This document shows positions 1 through 6,023 of a stretch of 6,040 nucleotides of DNA, piece by piece. The notes beneath the pieces were generated by a model, which saw only the letters and a program-made list of their open reading frames with translations, did not search any database and was not told where the DNA came from. Each line of letters opens with the position of its first letter. The stretch's first letter is position 1. A program made the position numbers and the translations under genes. The stretch is from CALJUZ01 sp003387805 (GTDB lineage Bacteria > Bacillota > Limnochordia > Limnochordales > ZCTH02-B6): positions 1 to 6,040 of the forward strand of contig CALJUZ010000044.1 of assembly GCA_937975235.1 (NCBI GenBank), in the 5' to 3' direction.

Positions 1-60
1 ACCGCCGCCGAAGAGGAAGCGGGCCGCCGCGAGGGGAACGTTATGCGCCGAGGAGGTTGA
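1..60 (+). CDS. Possible 3' end of an upstream gene (partial)
   Basis: The first reading frame is open from the left edge and ends in a TGA at 58-60, three bases before the hutH start codon. The 19 visible codons read TAAEEEAGRREGNVMRRGG. The hutH Shine-Dalgarno sequence lies inside this frame, which would suit an operon in which hutH follows another gene closely. The peptide does not resemble the usual end of urocanase or of any other hut protein I know. In DNA this GC-rich, short open frames occur by chance (both other forward frames are also open here), so the call is weak. If it is real, hutH is not the first gene of its transcript. Confidence 0.25.
   Translation, partial: TAAEEEAGRREGNVMRRGG
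51..56 (+). promoter_or_regulatory. Ribosome binding site of hutH
   Basis: AGGAGG at 51-56 is a full match to the Shine-Dalgarno core and lies 7 bases before the ATG at 64. This spacing is ideal and fixes the hutH start. It is the only gene in the window with a textbook strong site at normal distance. Confidence 0.85.
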
Positions 61-63
61 GGC

Positions 64-1662
64 ATGGTCACGGACACGGACATCGTCACGGTCGACGGAA
101 CGAACCTGGACCTCGAGGCGGTGTGGGCGGTGGCCCACGGCCGGGCGCAGGTGCGCATCGCCGAGGCAGCCATGCGGCGCATCGAAGCGGCCGCCCGCAT
201 GGTGGACGTGCTGACGCGGAGCGCGGCCCGGGTGTACGGCGTGACCACGGGCGTCGGGGAGCTGCGCACCGTTGTCATTCCGGCGGAAAGCCGGGCGCAG
301 CTGCAGGTCAACATTTTGCGCAGCCACGCGGCCGGCGTGGGACCGCACTTGCCGGTGCCCGATGTGCGGGCCGCCATGCTGCTGCGCATCAACTCGTTCT
401 GCCGCGGCCACTCGGGCGTGCGGCCCGCTACCGTGGCCATGCTGGTGGAGCTGCTCAACAAAGGCGTCCACCCCGCGGTCCCGGCCCAAGGCTCGCTGGG
501 CGCCAGCGGCGATTTGGCGCCGTTGGCGCATATCGCGCTGGTGCTCCTGGGCGAGGGGCAGGCGTACGTCGGGGAGCGGCTGCTGCCGGGCGCGGAAGCG
601 CTGGCGGCGGCGGGCCTCAAGCCCGCCGCGCTGGGACCGAAGGAGGGCCTGGCCCTCATCAACGGCACGCAAATCATGACGGGCATCGGCATGCTGACGG
701 TGCGGGCCGCCCGGCAGCTGCTGCTGTGGGCCGACGCCGCGGCGGCCCTGACCCTCGAAGCGCTGAAGGCCAACGGCTCCGCCTTCGACGCCCGCATCCA
801 CGCGCTGCGGCCTTACGCCGGCCAGCGGCGGGCCGCCCAGCGCATCCGGCGCCTCACGGAAGGCAGCGGCCGGGTGCAGCCGTACGACCCGGCGAAAGTG
901 CAGGACGCCTACAGCCTCCGCTGCATCCCGCAAGTTCACGGCGCCGTGGCGGACGTGGTGGACCACGTGGCCGAGCGGCTGGAGCTGGAGGCCAACTCCG
1001 TCACCGACAACCCGCTGCTGTTTCCCGACGACGGCGTCGTCCTCAACGGCGGCAACTTTCACGGCGAGCCCGTGGCCATGGCGCTGGACTATTTGGCCAT
1101 CGGTCTGGCCGAGCTGGCCGGCATCGCCGAGCGGCGCATCGAGCGCCTGGTCAACCCGTACCTCAGCGGGCTGCCGGCCTTCCTGACGAAGCATTCGGGC
1201 TTGAACTCGGGCTACATGCTGGCGCAGTACACCGCCGCGGCGCTGGTGTCCGAAAACAAGGTGCTGGCTCACCCGGCGTCGGTGGACTCGATTCCTACGT
1301 CGGCCAATCAAGAGGATCACGTCAGCATGGGCACCATCGCGGCCCGCAAAGCCCGCAGCGTGCTGGAAAACAGCCGCCGGGTCGTGGCTGTGGAGCTGGC
1401 CTGCGCGGCGCAGGCGGTGGACTTGTCGGGAGGCCCGGTCGGGCTGGGCCAAGGCACGGCGGCGATTTACGAGATGGTGCGGGCGGCGGTGCCGGCGCTG
1501 GAGGACGATCGGGTCGTGGCCGGCGACATCGAGGCGGCCGAGGCCCTCATCATGGACCCGCAGGCCGAGGCCCGGCTGGAGGCGCTGACGGCTGGCGCCT
1601 GCTCCGAATCTGAGGCGGGCCTTAAACCCGGCTTCGAGCCTGCCCCTGAAACCGAGACGTGA
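64..1662 (+). CDS. hutH: Histidine ammonia-lyase (histidase)
   Basis: Cytoplasmic enzyme that removes ammonia from L-histidine to give trans-urocanate (EC 4.3.1.3), the first step of histidine degradation to glutamate. It is 532 residues long, and the whole aromatic amino acid lyase fold is present. The Ala-Ser-Gly triad that cyclises into the MIO electrophile is A147-S148-G149, inside GSLGASGDLAPL. Other active-site residues known from the Pseudomonas putida enzyme are all in place: Y58 before GVTTGVG, H88, N200 in LINGTQ, Q280/Y283/R286 in QDAYSLR, F332 in GGNFHGEP, and E417 in SANQEDHVS. It should therefore be active. The start at 64 is set by AGGAGG seven bases upstream. The protein runs about 20 residues past the usual family end (roughly 505-515), with a tail rich in Glu and Pro. 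It is convergent with the deacetylase gene and in the same direction as hutI, from which it is separated by the inverted three-gene unit. Confidence 0.97.
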   Translation: MVTDTDIVTVDGTNLDLEAVWAVAHGRAQVRIAEAAMRRIEAAARMVDVLTRSAARVYGVTTGVGELRTVVIPAESRAQLQVNILRSHAAGVGPHLPVPDVRAAMLLRINSFCRGHSGVRPATVAMLVELLNKGVHPAVPAQGSLGASGDLAPLAHIALVLLGEGQAYVGERLLPGAEALAAAGLKPAALGPKEGLALINGTQIMTGIGMLTVRAARQLLLWADAAAALTLEALKANGSAFDARIHALRPYAGQRRAAQRIRRLTEGSGRVQPYDPAKVQDAYSLRCIPQVHGAVADVVDHVAERLELEANSVTDNPLLFPDDGVVLNGGNFHGEPVAMALDYLAIGLAELAGIAERRIERLVNPYLSGLPAFLTKHSGLNSGYMLAQYTAAALVSENKVLAHPASVDSIPTSANQEDHVSMGTIAARKARSVLENSRRVVAVELACAAQAVDLSGGPVGLGQGTAAIYEMVRAAVPALEDDRVVAGDIEAAEALIMDPQAEARLEALTAGACSESEAGLKPGFEPAPETET

Positions 1663-1672
1663 GCCGCGGCCG

Positions 1673-1723
1673 TGGCGCCGGCCTCGGCGCGGATGCCGAA
1701 TGAGGGCCGGGCGTCCGGCGCCA
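1673..1723. terminator. Candidate stem-loop between convergent genes
   Basis: A 9-bp perfect inverted repeat, TGGCGCCGG at 1673-1681 and CCGGCGCCA at 1715-1723, spans 33 bases in the 96-bp gap between the hutH stop and the deacetylase stop. The inside can fold further: CGGC at 1685-1688 with GCCG at 1695-1698, and CCT at 1682-1684 with AGG at 1703-1705. Its position between two converging genes suits a bidirectional terminator. No T-run follows the stem on either strand, so it does not meet the intrinsic terminator rule, and in DNA this GC-rich such a repeat may be chance. Confidence 0.3.
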
Positions 1724-1758
1724 AACCCGAGCCGGCCGCCCGGCCGCTGGCTGCAACG

Positions 1759-2694
1759 CTACGGCCCGGCGAAAATGCGGAACGACGCCAGCTCCACGTT
1801 TTCGTCGGCCACGGCCCGGCGCACCCGGGGGTCGGTCAGCACGGCCAGCTCCACGGCTCGCTCGTTGATGTAGGCGCCGCCGGAGCGGCGCAAGCCGTCG
1901 TCCACGACGCCCGGGTGCGTCAGCAGTTCGCTGACGCCCGCGGGCAGCTGCCGGAGCATGGAAATAAAGTTTTCCACGGTCGCGTTGCGGAAAAAGCCGT
2001 CGATGAACAAATCCGGCGCCGGCACGCCGGCCGCCCGCAGCGCCTCGCCCTGGCGGCGCACCGCGGCGGGCGTCATGTGGCGCACGAGCCGGGCGGCCAA
2101 AAGCGGATGGCGCAGCCCGAAGCGGACCATGGTCCGCAGCGCCGCGTCCTTCGTCTTGCTCTCGAAACGCATCGCGCCGATCAGCGACGCGGGCACGGGC
2201 TGTCGCACCGGCACGCCGTACTCTTTCGCCAGCTCGATGACGCAGCGGTAAAAGGGCGTGTACAGCACGACGATGTGCTGGTGATAGTCGATGTGGGTGA
2301 AGCGCACGCCCAAAGACGCCAGCAGCGCCGCCTGGGCCCGCAGCTCGGCGGCCAGCTCGTCGTGGCGGATGCGCGGCAGCTGCAGCGGAATTTCGTCGAT
2401 GGAGTAAAACCGCCCGTCGGGCTTGACCAGCGTCGGCACCTGCTCGGGCGGCAGCACCGGCCGCCCGTCGTTGATGTTCAGGTGCAGGCCCATGGGCAGC
2501 TCCGGATGCTCCCGGTGCACCCGGGCGATGCGCTCCGGCGCGCCCTCGATGTTGACCAGCGCGGACGTGGACGTGACCACGCCTTCTTGCCATGCCTTTA
2601 CAATGCCGGCGGTGACGCCGTCGCTGAGCCCCAGGTCGTCGGCGTTGACGATGAGGATGCGGCGGCGTTTCGAGGGCCCGGACCGCGCCGTCAT
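1759..2694 (-). CDS. YdjC/ChbG-family carbohydrate deacetylase
   Basis: Metal-dependent deacetylase of the YdjC family (311 residues), whose members include the diacetylchitobiose deacetylase ChbG and the hopanoid-associated HpnK. They have a TIM-barrel-like fold and remove acetyl groups from N-acetylated sugars. The metal-binding signature is complete: D19-D20 in VNADDLGLS, H71 in GLHLNI, and H134 with D136 and H138 in HIDYHQHI. The family's C-terminal HPG motif (LLTHPGVVDD) and the following Arg/Glu helix are also present. There is no signal peptide or membrane segment, so it should be cytoplasmic. The ATG at 2694 overlaps the protease stop codon as ATGA, and AGGAG lies only 2 bases before it. 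It is the last gene of the minus-strand unit. The natural substrate cannot be told from sequence: chitooligosaccharide, cell-wall sugar and hopanoid precursor are all possible. No hopanoid or chitin gene is nearby, so I leave the symbol empty. Confidence 0.88.
   Translation of the reverse strand: MTARSGPSKRRRILIVNADDLGLSDGVTAGIVKAWQEGVVTSTSALVNIEGAPERIARVHREHPELPMGLHLNINDGRPVLPPEQVPTLVKPDGRFYSIDEIPLQLPRIRHDELAAELRAQAALLASLGVRFTHIDYHQHIVVLYTPFYRCVIELAKEYGVPVRQPVPASLIGAMRFESKTKDAALRTMVRFGLRHPLLAARLVRHMTPAAVRRQGEALRAAGVPAPDLFIDGFFRNATVENFISMLRQLPAGVSELLTHPGVVDDGLRRSGGAYINERAVELAVLTDPRVRRAVADENVELASFRIFAGP
2691..2694 (-). other. ATGA stop/start overlap, protease to deacetylase
   Basis: On the minus strand the bases read ATGA: the ATG of the deacetylase (2694-2692) overlaps the TGA of the protease (2693-2691). 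This is the classic arrangement for translational coupling by terminating ribosomes and shows that the two are made from one message. Confidence 0.9.
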
Positions 2695-3530
2695 TGCTCC
2701 TCGTTGGGCCTTCCCGTGGGCGGCAGCGGCGAATAAGTCACCGACGGCCGCTGGTTTTGCGGCTGCGGGTACAGGTCCATCAGCGCGTAAATCTCCTCCG
2801 GCAGGTCGGTGCGGACGGTAAAGCCCATCTCCTGCAGCTGGTCGGCCCGAATGGGGTAGTCGTGGGTCCAGCGCCCTTCGGTCAGCGTGCGGGCCAGCTC
2901 CCGCGCCCGCTCCTCGGGGAACTTGCCCTTCAGCAAGTCCGTGACGGTGTCCTCCACCTGGCGCACCGCTTTGCGGGCCAAATCCGCCATAATGAGCGTG
3001 TTGTCGTCCACTTCGCTGATGGGTTTCTCCTCCACGACCTTGAGAATGGACGCGGCCGGGTAGCCCCCGATCTGCGGATCGATGGGCCCGACCACCGCGT
3101 GCTCGTCCATCCACAGCTCGTCCGCGGCCAGGGCGATCATGGTGCCGCCGGACATGGCGTAGTGCGGAATGAACACGGCCGTGCGCGCCTCGTGCTTCTG
3201 CAGCGCCCGGGCGATCTGCTCCGAAGCCAGCACGAGGCCGCCGGGCGTGTGCAGAATCAAGTCGATGGGCACGTCCTTCGGGGTGCTCCGGATGGCCCGC
3301 AAAATTTGCTCCGAGTCTTCGATGCTGATGAAGCGGCGCTGAAACAGCCCGAGAAAACCGAACGACTCTTGGCGGTGAATCAGCGTGATGATGCGGGAGC
3401 CCCGCATGCGCCGCAGCTTCTGCGTCATGGCCAGCCGCTGCTGCACGGTGCGCCAGCGCTGGTAGGCCGGGAGCATCCAGCTCAGGATGAGGAAGAGCCA
3501 AAACAGGTCGAATATGGTCAACGCGTTCAC
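2691..3530 (-). CDS. SDH-family Clp-fold serine protease, membrane-anchored
   Basis: Serine protease of the SDH proteinase family (formerly DUF114), related to ClpP and SppA (279 residues). Residues 6-21 are a hydrophobic stretch (IFDLFWLFLILSW) that should anchor the N terminus in the membrane; basic residues follow it, so the catalytic domain is probably cytoplasmic. The Clp-fold core shows LILHTPGG (residues 91-98), typical of the oxyanion region, and YAMSGGT with S127 as likely nucleophile. H144 and D151, in DEHAVVGPIDPQIGG, are good candidates for the rest of a triad; that assignment is inference from the Ser/Asp/His triad reported for the family. The C terminus (from about residue 253) is Pro/Gln-rich and probably disordered. 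The start is a GTG at 3530 overlapping the ureohydrolase stop (GTGA). An in-frame TTG at 3521 is a serious alternative, because GGGAG sits 8 bases before it but directly against the GTG. Its substrate is unknown; it is coupled to genes on both sides. Confidence 0.88.
   Translation of the reverse strand: MNALTIFDLFWLFLILSWMLPAYQRWRTVQQRLAMTQKLRRMRGSRIITLIHRQESFGFLGLFQRRFISIEDSEQILRAIRSTPKDVPIDLILHTPGGLVLASEQIARALQKHEARTAVFIPHYAMSGGTMIALAADELWMDEHAVVGPIDPQIGGYPAASILKVVEEKPISEVDDNTLIMADLARKAVRQVEDTVTDLLKGKFPEERARELARTLTEGRWTHDYPIRADQLQEMGFTVRTDLPEEIYALMDLYPQPQNQRPSVTYSPLPPTGRPNEEQ
3527..3530 (-). other. GTGA stop/start overlap, ureohydrolase to protease
   Basis: On the minus strand the bases read GTGA: the GTG start of the protease (3530-3528) shares bases with the TGA stop of the ureohydrolase (3529-3527). 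This implies coupled translation, unless the protease really starts at the TTG at 3521, in which case the genes are separated by 5 bases. Confidence 0.7.
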
Positions 3531-4492
3531 TCCCTTTGCCGCCGCCCGCGGCCGGGCTGCGGATCAAACTTCAGCGCCAGCAGCTCCAGGGCCACCGCCG
3601 CGGCCAGGTACGCCGTGTTGCCGCCCGGATCGAGGAACGGGTTCGTCTCGACCACGTCGAAGGCCACGATGTCGGCCCGGCCCGCCGCCATGGTCAAAAT
3701 GTCCATCACTTCGCGGTAGTCCAGCCCGTCCGGCTCCGGCGACGACACGCCCGGGGCGATGGACGGGTCGAACGCGTCCATGTCCACGGTGATGTAGAGC
3801 CGCTCCGTCCGGGCCAGGGCTTCCTCCAGCTTTTCCCAGCCCGCCGCCCGCCGCAGTTCGCCGCGCGTGATGAGGGTGTTGCCGAGCGCCAGCGCGTCGC
3901 GGTACGCCGGCTCCGGAGCCCGCAGCCCCCGCAAACCGACCTGGATGATGTGCTGCACGTGGCCCGCTTCCGCGGCCCGGCGCAGCGGGCTGCTGCTGGT
4001 GTGGCCGCTGCCGGCCACGTCATCGGTGAAATCCAGGTGCGCGTCGATTTGCAAGATGCTGAAGGGCCCCCGCCCCGCCAGCCCGCGCACGGCGGGGCCG
4101 GTCAGCGAGTGGTCGCCGCCGATGATGACGGGGAAGGCGCCCGCCTGCGCCAGCCTGGCCACGGCCTCCTCGATGGCGTCCAGACTGGCCTCGGGCTGCG
4201 TCCGCAGCACGTCCACGTCGCCCGCGTCGACGACGGCCACGCCGGCCAGGCGACGGCGGCCGCTTTCGATGTGAAAGAAGCCGTCGGTTCCCAAAGGGCC
4301 CAGGCGGGTGGACGCTTCCCGCACGGCGCGCGGCCCGAAGCGGGCGCCCGGCCGGTAGCCCACGCCCAAGTCGTACGGCACGCCCAGCACCGCCGCTTTG
4401 CCGGCGGCGTCCTCCGGCGCGGACAGAAGCGGCGCTTTGAAAAAGGTGGCCGGCCCCGTGGGGGCCAAGTTGGAAACATACCGGTGTGTCAT
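3527..4492 (-). CDS. Ureohydrolase (arginase/agmatinase family), probable formimidoylglutamase
   Basis: Binuclear-manganese hydrolase of the ureohydrolase superfamily (321 residues, normal for the family). All six expected metal ligands are visible: H128 in GGDHS, D150/H152/D154 in DAHLD, and D237/D239 in DMDAFDP. The N-terminal motif YRPGARFGPRAVREAS (46-61) and the C-terminal DVVETNP (279-285) are agmatinase-type. Placed back to back with hutI, it most likely hydrolyses N-formimidoyl-L-glutamate to glutamate and formamide (HutG, EC 3.5.3.8), the last hut step. The sequence alone would equally allow agmatinase (SpeB) or guanidinobutyrase: the loop after the DAHLD motif reads GHTSSSPLRRAAE, unlike the SSGTPFR of Bacillus HutG. 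I chose the ATG at 4492, which gives family length and has AGGAG 2 bases upstream; an in-frame GTG at 4582 would add 30 residues without family resemblance. It is the first gene of the minus-strand unit and overlaps the protease start by four bases. Confidence 0.9.
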   Translation of the reverse strand: MTHRYVSNLAPTGPATFFKAPLLSAPEDAAGKAAVLGVPYDLGVGYRPGARFGPRAVREASTRLGPLGTDGFFHIESGRRRLAGVAVVDAGDVDVLRTQPEASLDAIEEAVARLAQAGAFPVIIGGDHSLTGPAVRGLAGRGPFSILQIDAHLDFTDDVAGSGHTSSSPLRRAAEAGHVQHIIQVGLRGLRAPEPAYRDALALGNTLITRGELRRAAGWEKLEEALARTERLYITVDMDAFDPSIAPGVSSPEPDGLDYREVMDILTMAAGRADIVAFDVVETNPFLDPGGNTAYLAAAVALELLALKFDPQPGRGRRQRE

Positions 4493-4670
4493 GGCTCCTG
4501 CAACTCTCCCGTCCCGCGGCCGGAGGGCGCGGAGGCTTGGCGGCGCGCCCGGAAAAATCAGGGGTTGTCTCCACGTTCTCACTCCGCCGCCAAATTCCTG
4601 CCGGCGCGGGCGGAGGGACGGGCGCCGCGTACAGGAACAATGAGCAAAGGGAGGGAATTATTTAAACCAA
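4493..4670. promoter_or_regulatory. Divergent intergenic region between ureohydrolase and hutI
   Basis: This 178-bp gap must hold the promoters for both the minus-strand operon and hutI unless transcription comes from elsewhere. Most of it is GC-rich, with two AT-rich patches: around 4551-4558 (GGAAAAAT) and at 4655-4673 just before hutI. I found no convincing -35/-10 pair on either strand. The best -10-like element, TATTTA at 4659-4664, ends 6 bases before the hutI ATG. No clear HutC, HutP or CcpA operator palindrome was recognised. The assignment rests on position, not on a motif. Confidence 0.5.
4646..4654 (+). promoter_or_regulatory. Shine-Dalgarno-like sequence upstream of hutI, unusually distant
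   Basis: AAAGGGAGG at 4646-4654 is the only strong Shine-Dalgarno match near hutI, but 16 bases (AT-rich) separate it from the ATG at 4671. Normal spacing is about 5-9. No in-frame start codon lies between it and the ATG, and the frame is closed upstream by TGA at 4641-4643, so the start cannot be moved upstream. Confidence 0.45.
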
Positions 4671-5954
4671 ATGAACGGTCCTGTGGCGTGCGATTTGTTA
4701 ATCCATAGCTCGTCCGAGCTGGTCACCGTCGCCGGCGGCACCCAGCGGCCCAAGCGCGGCCCGGAGCTGGCGGACATCGGCGTCATCGAAAACGGAGCCG
4801 TGGCCGTGGCGGGGGGGCGCATCGTCGCGGTGGGCGGGACCGACGAGGTGCGGCGGCGCGCAGCCGTGGGCCGCGACACCGTCGTCATCGACGCGTCGGG
4901 CAAAACGGTGCTGCCCGGCTTCGTGGACCCCCACACGCACGTGGTCCACGCCGGGTCCCGCGAGTTCGAGCTGGGCATGCGTCTGGCCGGCCGCTCGTAC
5001 ATGGACATTTTGGCCGCAGGCGGCGGCATTCTCCATACGGTGAAAGCCACGCGGGCCGCCTCGCTGGACGAACTGGCGGCCCAGACCCGGCGGCGCCTGG
5101 ACGTCATGCTGGCCCACGGCACGACGACGGTGGAGTCGAAAACAGGCTACGGCCTGAACACGGAGACCGAGCTGAAGCAGCTGGCGGTCAACCGGCGGCT
5201 GGCGGCGGAGCACCCGATCCGCATCGTGTCCACCTTCATGGGCGCCCACGCGGTGCCGCCCGAGTACCGCGACGACCCTGACGCCTTCGTGCAGCTGGTC
5301 ATCGACGAGATGATTCCCGCCGCGGCCGGGGCCGGCGCGGAGTTTTGCGACGTCTTCTGCGAGCGGGGCGTGTTCACCGTGGAGCAGTCCCGGCGCATCC
5401 TGGAGGCGGGGCTGGCCGCGGGGATGCGGCCGAAAATTCACGCGGACGAAATCGTGCCCTTCGGCGGGGCCGAGCTGGCCGCGGAGGTGGGCGCCGTGTC
5501 CGCGGATCACCTGGTGCACGCGTCCAGCGAAGGCATCCGCCGCCTGGCGGAGGCGGGCGTGGTGGCCGTGCTGCTGCCGGCCACGACGCTGTTTTTGATG
5601 GGCGAGAAGTTCGCGCCCGCCCGGGAGATGATCGAAGCGGGCGTGCCGGTGGCGCTGGCCACCGACTGCAATCCGGGCTCCTCGCCCACCGAGTCGATGC
5701 AGTACGTCATCGCGCTGGCGTGCACCGCGCTGGGCATGACGCCGGCCGAGGCCGTGGCCGCGGCCACCATCAACGCGGCCCACGCGGTGGGCCGGGCCCA
5801 TGAAACAGGCAGCCTGGAGGTGGGCAAGCTGGCGGACATCATCGTGCTGGACGCGCCGAATCACCAGTTCATCCCGTACAAGCCCGGAATCAACCTGGTG
5901 GAGCGGGTCATCATCGGCGGCGAGATCGTGCTGGAGCGCAGCGTGGGCCGCTGA
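4671..5954 (+). CDS. hutI: Imidazolonepropionase
   Basis: Cytoplasmic metal-dependent amidohydrolase that opens 4-imidazolone-5-propanoate to N-formimidoyl-L-glutamate (EC 3.5.2.7), the third step of histidine degradation. It is 427 residues, close to the roughly 420 of the Bacillus subtilis enzyme, and is similar along its whole length. The metal site is complete: H88 and H90 in DPHTH, H257 in KIHADE with E260, H280 in SADH, and D332 in LATDCNPGSSPTE. The substrate-side motifs AGGGILHTVKATRAAS, STFMGAHAVPPEY and INLVERVIIGG are those of the family. The ATG at 4671 is the first possible in-frame start and gives the expected beta-sandwich N terminus; GTG at 4683 would be the only near alternative. 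It is transcribed divergently from the ureohydrolase that would use its product. No gene follows within the window. Confidence 0.97.
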   Translation: MNGPVACDLLIHSSSELVTVAGGTQRPKRGPELADIGVIENGAVAVAGGRIVAVGGTDEVRRRAAVGRDTVVIDASGKTVLPGFVDPHTHVVHAGSREFELGMRLAGRSYMDILAAGGGILHTVKATRAASLDELAAQTRRRLDVMLAHGTTTVESKTGYGLNTETELKQLAVNRRLAAEHPIRIVSTFMGAHAVPPEYRDDPDAFVQLVIDEMIPAAAGAGAEFCDVFCERGVFTVEQSRRILEAGLAAGMRPKIHADEIVPFGGAELAAEVGAVSADHLVHASSEGIRRLAEAGVVAVLLPATTLFLMGEKFAPAREMIEAGVPVALATDCNPGSSPTESMQYVIALACTALGMTPAEAVAAATINAAHAVGRAHETGSLEVGKLADIIVLDAPNHQFIPYKPGINLVERVIIGGEIVLERSVGR

Positions 5955-5960
5955 CGCGGG

Positions 5961-5998
5961 CCGCGCCGGGGCCGGCCTGTTCCGCGGGCCCGGCGCGG
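5961..5998 (+). terminator. Candidate hairpin downstream of hutI
   Basis: Six bases after the hutI stop, CCGCGCCGGG at 5961-5970 pairs perfectly over 10 bp with CCCGGCGCGG at 5989-5998, with an 18-base loop. The position fits a terminator at the end of the hutI transcript. No T-tract follows, so it could be a U-less terminator, an mRNA-end stabiliser, or a by-product of the GC-rich composition. Confidence 0.4.
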
Positions 5999-6007
5999 AC
6001 GTGCGGC

Positions 6008-6023
6008 GCGGCCGGTTGGCCGC
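6008..6023 (+). repeat. Second small hairpin after hutI
   Basis: GCGGCC at 6008-6013 and GGCCGC at 6018-6023 form a perfect 6-bp stem closed by a GGTT tetraloop, ten bases beyond the larger hairpin. It again lacks a following T-run. It may act together with the first hairpin or be chance in very GC-rich DNA. Confidence 0.25.

Noticed and set aside
57..1613. Long open frame in another plus-strand frame across hutH, beginning with a His/Gly-rich stretch
   Set aside because: It is out of frame with the fully conserved HutH sequence, and its product is low-complexity Arg/Gly/Ala typical of shadow frames in GC-rich DNA.
2694..3567. N-terminal extension of the deacetylase frame into the protease gene, giving a 602-residue fusion
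   Set aside because: The extra 291 residues are a frame-shifted reading of the conserved protease and show no domain; the family-like start is the ATG at 2694.
4493..4582. Earlier GTG start for the ureohydrolase at 4582
   Set aside because: The added 30 residues do not resemble the family N terminus, and there is no good ribosome binding site; the ATG at 4492 gives normal length.
4564..4600. TTGTCT at 4564-4569 as a -35 element for hutI
   Set aside because: No acceptable -10 hexamer lies 16-18 bases downstream.
1672..4708. Nearly continuous chain of long plus-strand open frames opposite the three minus-strand genes
   Set aside because: The proteins are Arg/His/Gly/Gln-rich with no recognisable domain, and the minus strand encodes three well-conserved enzymes over the same bases.
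4698..5864. Long minus-strand open frame antisense to hutI (388 residues)
   Set aside because: Composition is His/Arg/Gly-rich with no motif; it mirrors the codon bias of the real hutI gene.
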